Source: Anaerolineae bacterium
GTDB taxonomy: Bacteria > Chloroflexota > Anaerolineae > Anaerolineales > Villigracilaceae
Assembly: GCA_003484265.1 (NCBI GenBank)
Contig: DNDO01000165.1
Coordinates: forward strand, 1 to 7,884
DNA: 7,884 bases
Direction of reading: 5' to 3'
This document shows, piece after piece, positions 6,323 to 7,884 of this stretch. The translations under genes were made by a program, and so were the position numbers. The notes beneath the pieces were generated by a model that worked only from the letters and a program-made list of their open reading frames with translations, was not told the DNA's origin and did not search any database. The stretch's first letter is position 1. Each line of letters starts with the position of its first letter.

Positions 6323-7805
6323 GCGTCGCTCCGATCTCCATAAATCCCTTGCCGCCAATCAACTGACCCAATTGTTCCACGCTTGTACTTTCAGAATCCA
6401 GAGGCTTTGAAACCATGCCATTGAAGAATACCAGCAAACGGTCGCTATATTGTAAAATCTCATCCAGGTCCGACGAGATAAACATGATCGAAGCGCCCTG
6501 CCTGCAACGCTCCAGCAACTTGCCCCAGATATAGATCACCGATTCGATATCCAGCCCGCGGGTGGGATGTTCGAGCAGTATCAAGGAAAGGGGAGTCTGC
6601 AATAATGCCAGTTCCGCCCGTTGTTGATTGCCGCCCGAAAGAGACTCCACAAGGCTGAGCGGTGTTCCACGAATATTATAGGATTTGATACGATCCTCAG
6701 CGAGTTGCTTGCCGGCTTTGCGGTCGATGAACATTCCTCTCGGTTCCTCGGCGAGGACGAAATGCTCGGTAAGGCTTAAGCCAGGGATCAAACCTTCTTC
6801 GAGTCGCGCAGCAGGAAGGAAATTCACACCTGCATGTTTGAAAACGTGATACGGCTTGCCGGTCAAATCCTGACCGTTGAGCCTGACCCTGCCTCCGACA
6901 GTCCTCATCAACCCTGCACAGGCACGCATGAACAGATCCTGACCCGACCCTTCCATTCCTGCCAAACCGATCACTTCTCCAGCATGCAGGTCCAGGTCAA
7001 TATTTTGAACCTTCATTCGGAAATCTTCAAGCGAAACGTTCTCCAACGACAGGACAGTTTCGCCTGCCTTTGCAGGCTGTCTTTCTCCCAGCGTGATCGG
7101 CTTGCCGAACATCATTTCAACGAAATTGTCCGTCTTGTAGGGAGGCTTCAACTCGCCAACCAGTTCCCCATGACGCAATACTGCCACCTGATCGCACAAA
7201 ACCTCCACATCCTCCAATTTGTGGGTAACGAAAATGGTGGTAATCGCCTGTTCGGGAAGTTTCTTGAGAGTGGCAAACAACTTGCTTTTTTGGGCTGCAC
7301 TGATGCCTGTGGTTGGCTCATCCAAAATAAAAACACGGGCACCCAAAAACAATAAACGCATGATCTCCAACTGCTGGCGTTCACCGACAGTCAGGGAATC
7401 CACATAGTTTTCCGGGTCGATGGAAAACCCAAACTCGCCAGCCAGCAGGCTAAAATCCTGCATCGCCTCTTTTCTGTTGGGGAAAAAGCCGCCCGGGAGA
7501 CCAAGTAAAAAATTATCAAGCACGCTCATGGAAGGGAAATCGAGAGGATCCTGATGCAGCATTCCCACGCCATGACGTATCGCATCCGCAGGCGAAAGAA
7601 TGACAGTCGGTTTTCCATCCAGAACGATTTCGCCGCCCTGGTCTGCTTGAATAAAACCTGAAAGGATTTTCATTAAAGTGCTTTTGCCGGCGCCATTTTC
7701 CCCCAATATTCCTTGGATCGTTCCGGATGGAATTTCCAGGTTAATATTCTTATTGGCATGAACCGTGCCAAAATGTTTATGAATGTTGCGAAGTTCGACT
7801 TTCAT
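6315..7805 (-). CDS. ABC importer ATPase with two nucleotide-binding domains (NupO/BmpC-like)
   Basis: A 496-residue cytoplasmic protein with two fused ABC domains that powers the adjacent permease pair. Domain 1 is complete: Walker A GENGAGKST at 35-43, Q-loop Gln85, signature LTVGE at 138-142, Walker B with FILDEPT at 159-165 and H-loop His195. Domain 2 is degenerate: the Walker A place reads GLAGMEGSGQD (280-290) without the Lys, the signature LSGGNQQR (389-396) is intact, the Walker B place reads LILLEHPTRGLD (408-419) with no Asp-Glu pair, and Ser444 or Ser445 stands where the switch His should be. One working and one impaired domain is usual in the sugar/nucleoside class. The ATG at 7805 is chosen because GAGGAG lies six bases before it and MKVELRNIHKHFG is the normal start; a GTG at 7862 is in the loop of a hairpin. 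Its 3' end overlaps the first permease by eight bases. Confidence 0.95.
   Translation of the reverse strand: MKVELRNIHKHFGTVHANKNINLEIPSGTIQGILGENGAGKSTLMKILSGFIQADQGGEIVLDGKPTVILSPADAIRHGVGMLHQDPLDFPSMSVLDNFLLGLPGGFFPNRKEAMQDFSLLAGEFGFSIDPENYVDSLTVGERQQLEIMRLLFLGARVFILDEPTTGISAAQKSKLFATLKKLPEQAITTIFVTHKLEDVEVLCDQVAVLRHGELVGELKPPYKTDNFVEMMFGKPITLGERQPAKAGETVLSLENVSLEDFRMKVQNIDLDLHAGEVIGLAGMEGSGQDLFMRACAGLMRTVGGRVRLNGQDLTGKPYHVFKHAGVNFLPAARLEEGLIPGLSLTEHFVLAEEPRGMFIDRKAGKQLAEDRIKSYNIRGTPLSLVESLSGGNQQRAELALLQTPLSLILLEHPTRGLDIESVIYIWGKLLERCRQGASIMFISSDLDEILQYSDRLLVFFNGMVSKPLDSESTSVEQLGQLIGGKGFMEIGATHV
6329..6332 (-). promoter_or_regulatory. Ribosome binding site that decides the first permease start
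   Basis: GGAG on the minus strand, six bases before the ATG at 6322, inside the end of the ATPase gene. It favours this ATG over the in-frame TTG at 6358. Confidence 0.65.
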
Positions 7806-7811
7806 CGGCGG

Positions 7812-7817
7812 CTCCTC
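7812..7817 (-). promoter_or_regulatory. Ribosome binding site of the ATPase gene
   Basis: GAGGAG on the minus strand, six bases before the ATG at 7805. It is the strongest Shine-Dalgarno match in the window and fixes the ATPase start. It lies outside the hairpin at 7838-7884, so it stays free when the hairpin forms. Confidence 0.8.
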
Positions 7818-7837
7818 TGTGCAGAAGAGATCTGTCA

Positions 7838-7884
7838 GGGGTACAAAAAGGGGCGCAGTCACACTGCGCCCCTTTTTGTACCCC
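7838..7884. terminator. Strong bidirectional terminator-like hairpin before the ATPase gene
   Basis: Positions 7838-7859 and 7863-7884 are perfect 22-base inverted repeats with a three-base loop, and the stem may continue past the window end. The GC-rich inner stem (GGGGCGCAGT / ACTGCGCCCC) is flanked by AAAAA on one side and TTTTT on the other, so it has the form of a Rho-independent terminator on either strand. On the minus strand it would end transcription of a gene beyond the window, probably the substrate-binding protein of this importer, or let a fraction of transcripts through to the ATPase 32 bases downstream. Confidence 0.85.

Noticed and set aside
6323..6358. Longer first permease starting at TTG 6358
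   Set aside because: TTG is a rare start, the extra residues are charged and not typical, the overlap with the ATPase gene would be 44 bases, and the ATG at 6322 has a well-placed GGAG.
7806..7862. Longer ATPase starting at GTG 7862
   Set aside because: This GTG is in the loop of the terminator-like hairpin, and the added 19 residues are not part of the family. The ATG at 7805 has GAGGAG six bases upstream.

Overview
All seven genes in this window lie on the minus strand, so they read from right to left. No plus-strand gene, RNA gene, CRISPR array, insertion sequence or origin was found. Base composition looks roughly balanced in G+C and even throughout, with no visible sign of recent transfer. 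The gene set and the style of the threonine synthase (N-terminal zinc-ribbon type, with a CPKDGGNLDV segment) suggest a bacterium of the Chloroflexota, perhaps Anaerolineae. That is an inference from family resemblance, not a database result.

Right part (7884 to 4285): an ABC importer of the nucleoside / simple-sugar type, laid out as in the NupOPQ, BmpCDE and Rfu systems. It has one double-NBD ATPase (7805-6315) and two dissimilar BPD_transp_2 permeases (6322-5285 and 5283-4285). The genes overlap or nearly touch, and each has a clear Shine-Dalgarno site six bases before its ATG. The substrate-binding lipoprotein is not in the window and is expected just upstream, beyond 7884. A perfect 22-bp inverted repeat with terminator features (7838-7884) sits 32 bases before the ATPase start. 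It probably ends or attenuates transcription from the upstream gene.

Middle (4284 to 4078): a 207-base gap with a perfect 13-bp palindrome, a faint possible gene remnant, and the promoter-like region of thrC.

Left part (4077 to 1): threonine synthase thrC, an AI-2E family membrane transporter whose ATG overlaps the thrC stop (ATGA), a membrane-anchored family 2 glycosyltransferase, and the N-terminal 189 residues of a MATE exporter that runs off the left edge. A perfect 13-bp hairpin with a T-rich tail lies across the glycosyltransferase stop codon, just before the MATE start.

Overall these are well-known families in ordinary arrangement. The points worth a second look are the three perfect inverted repeats between genes and what they imply for expression of the next gene. 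I see no convincing new system.
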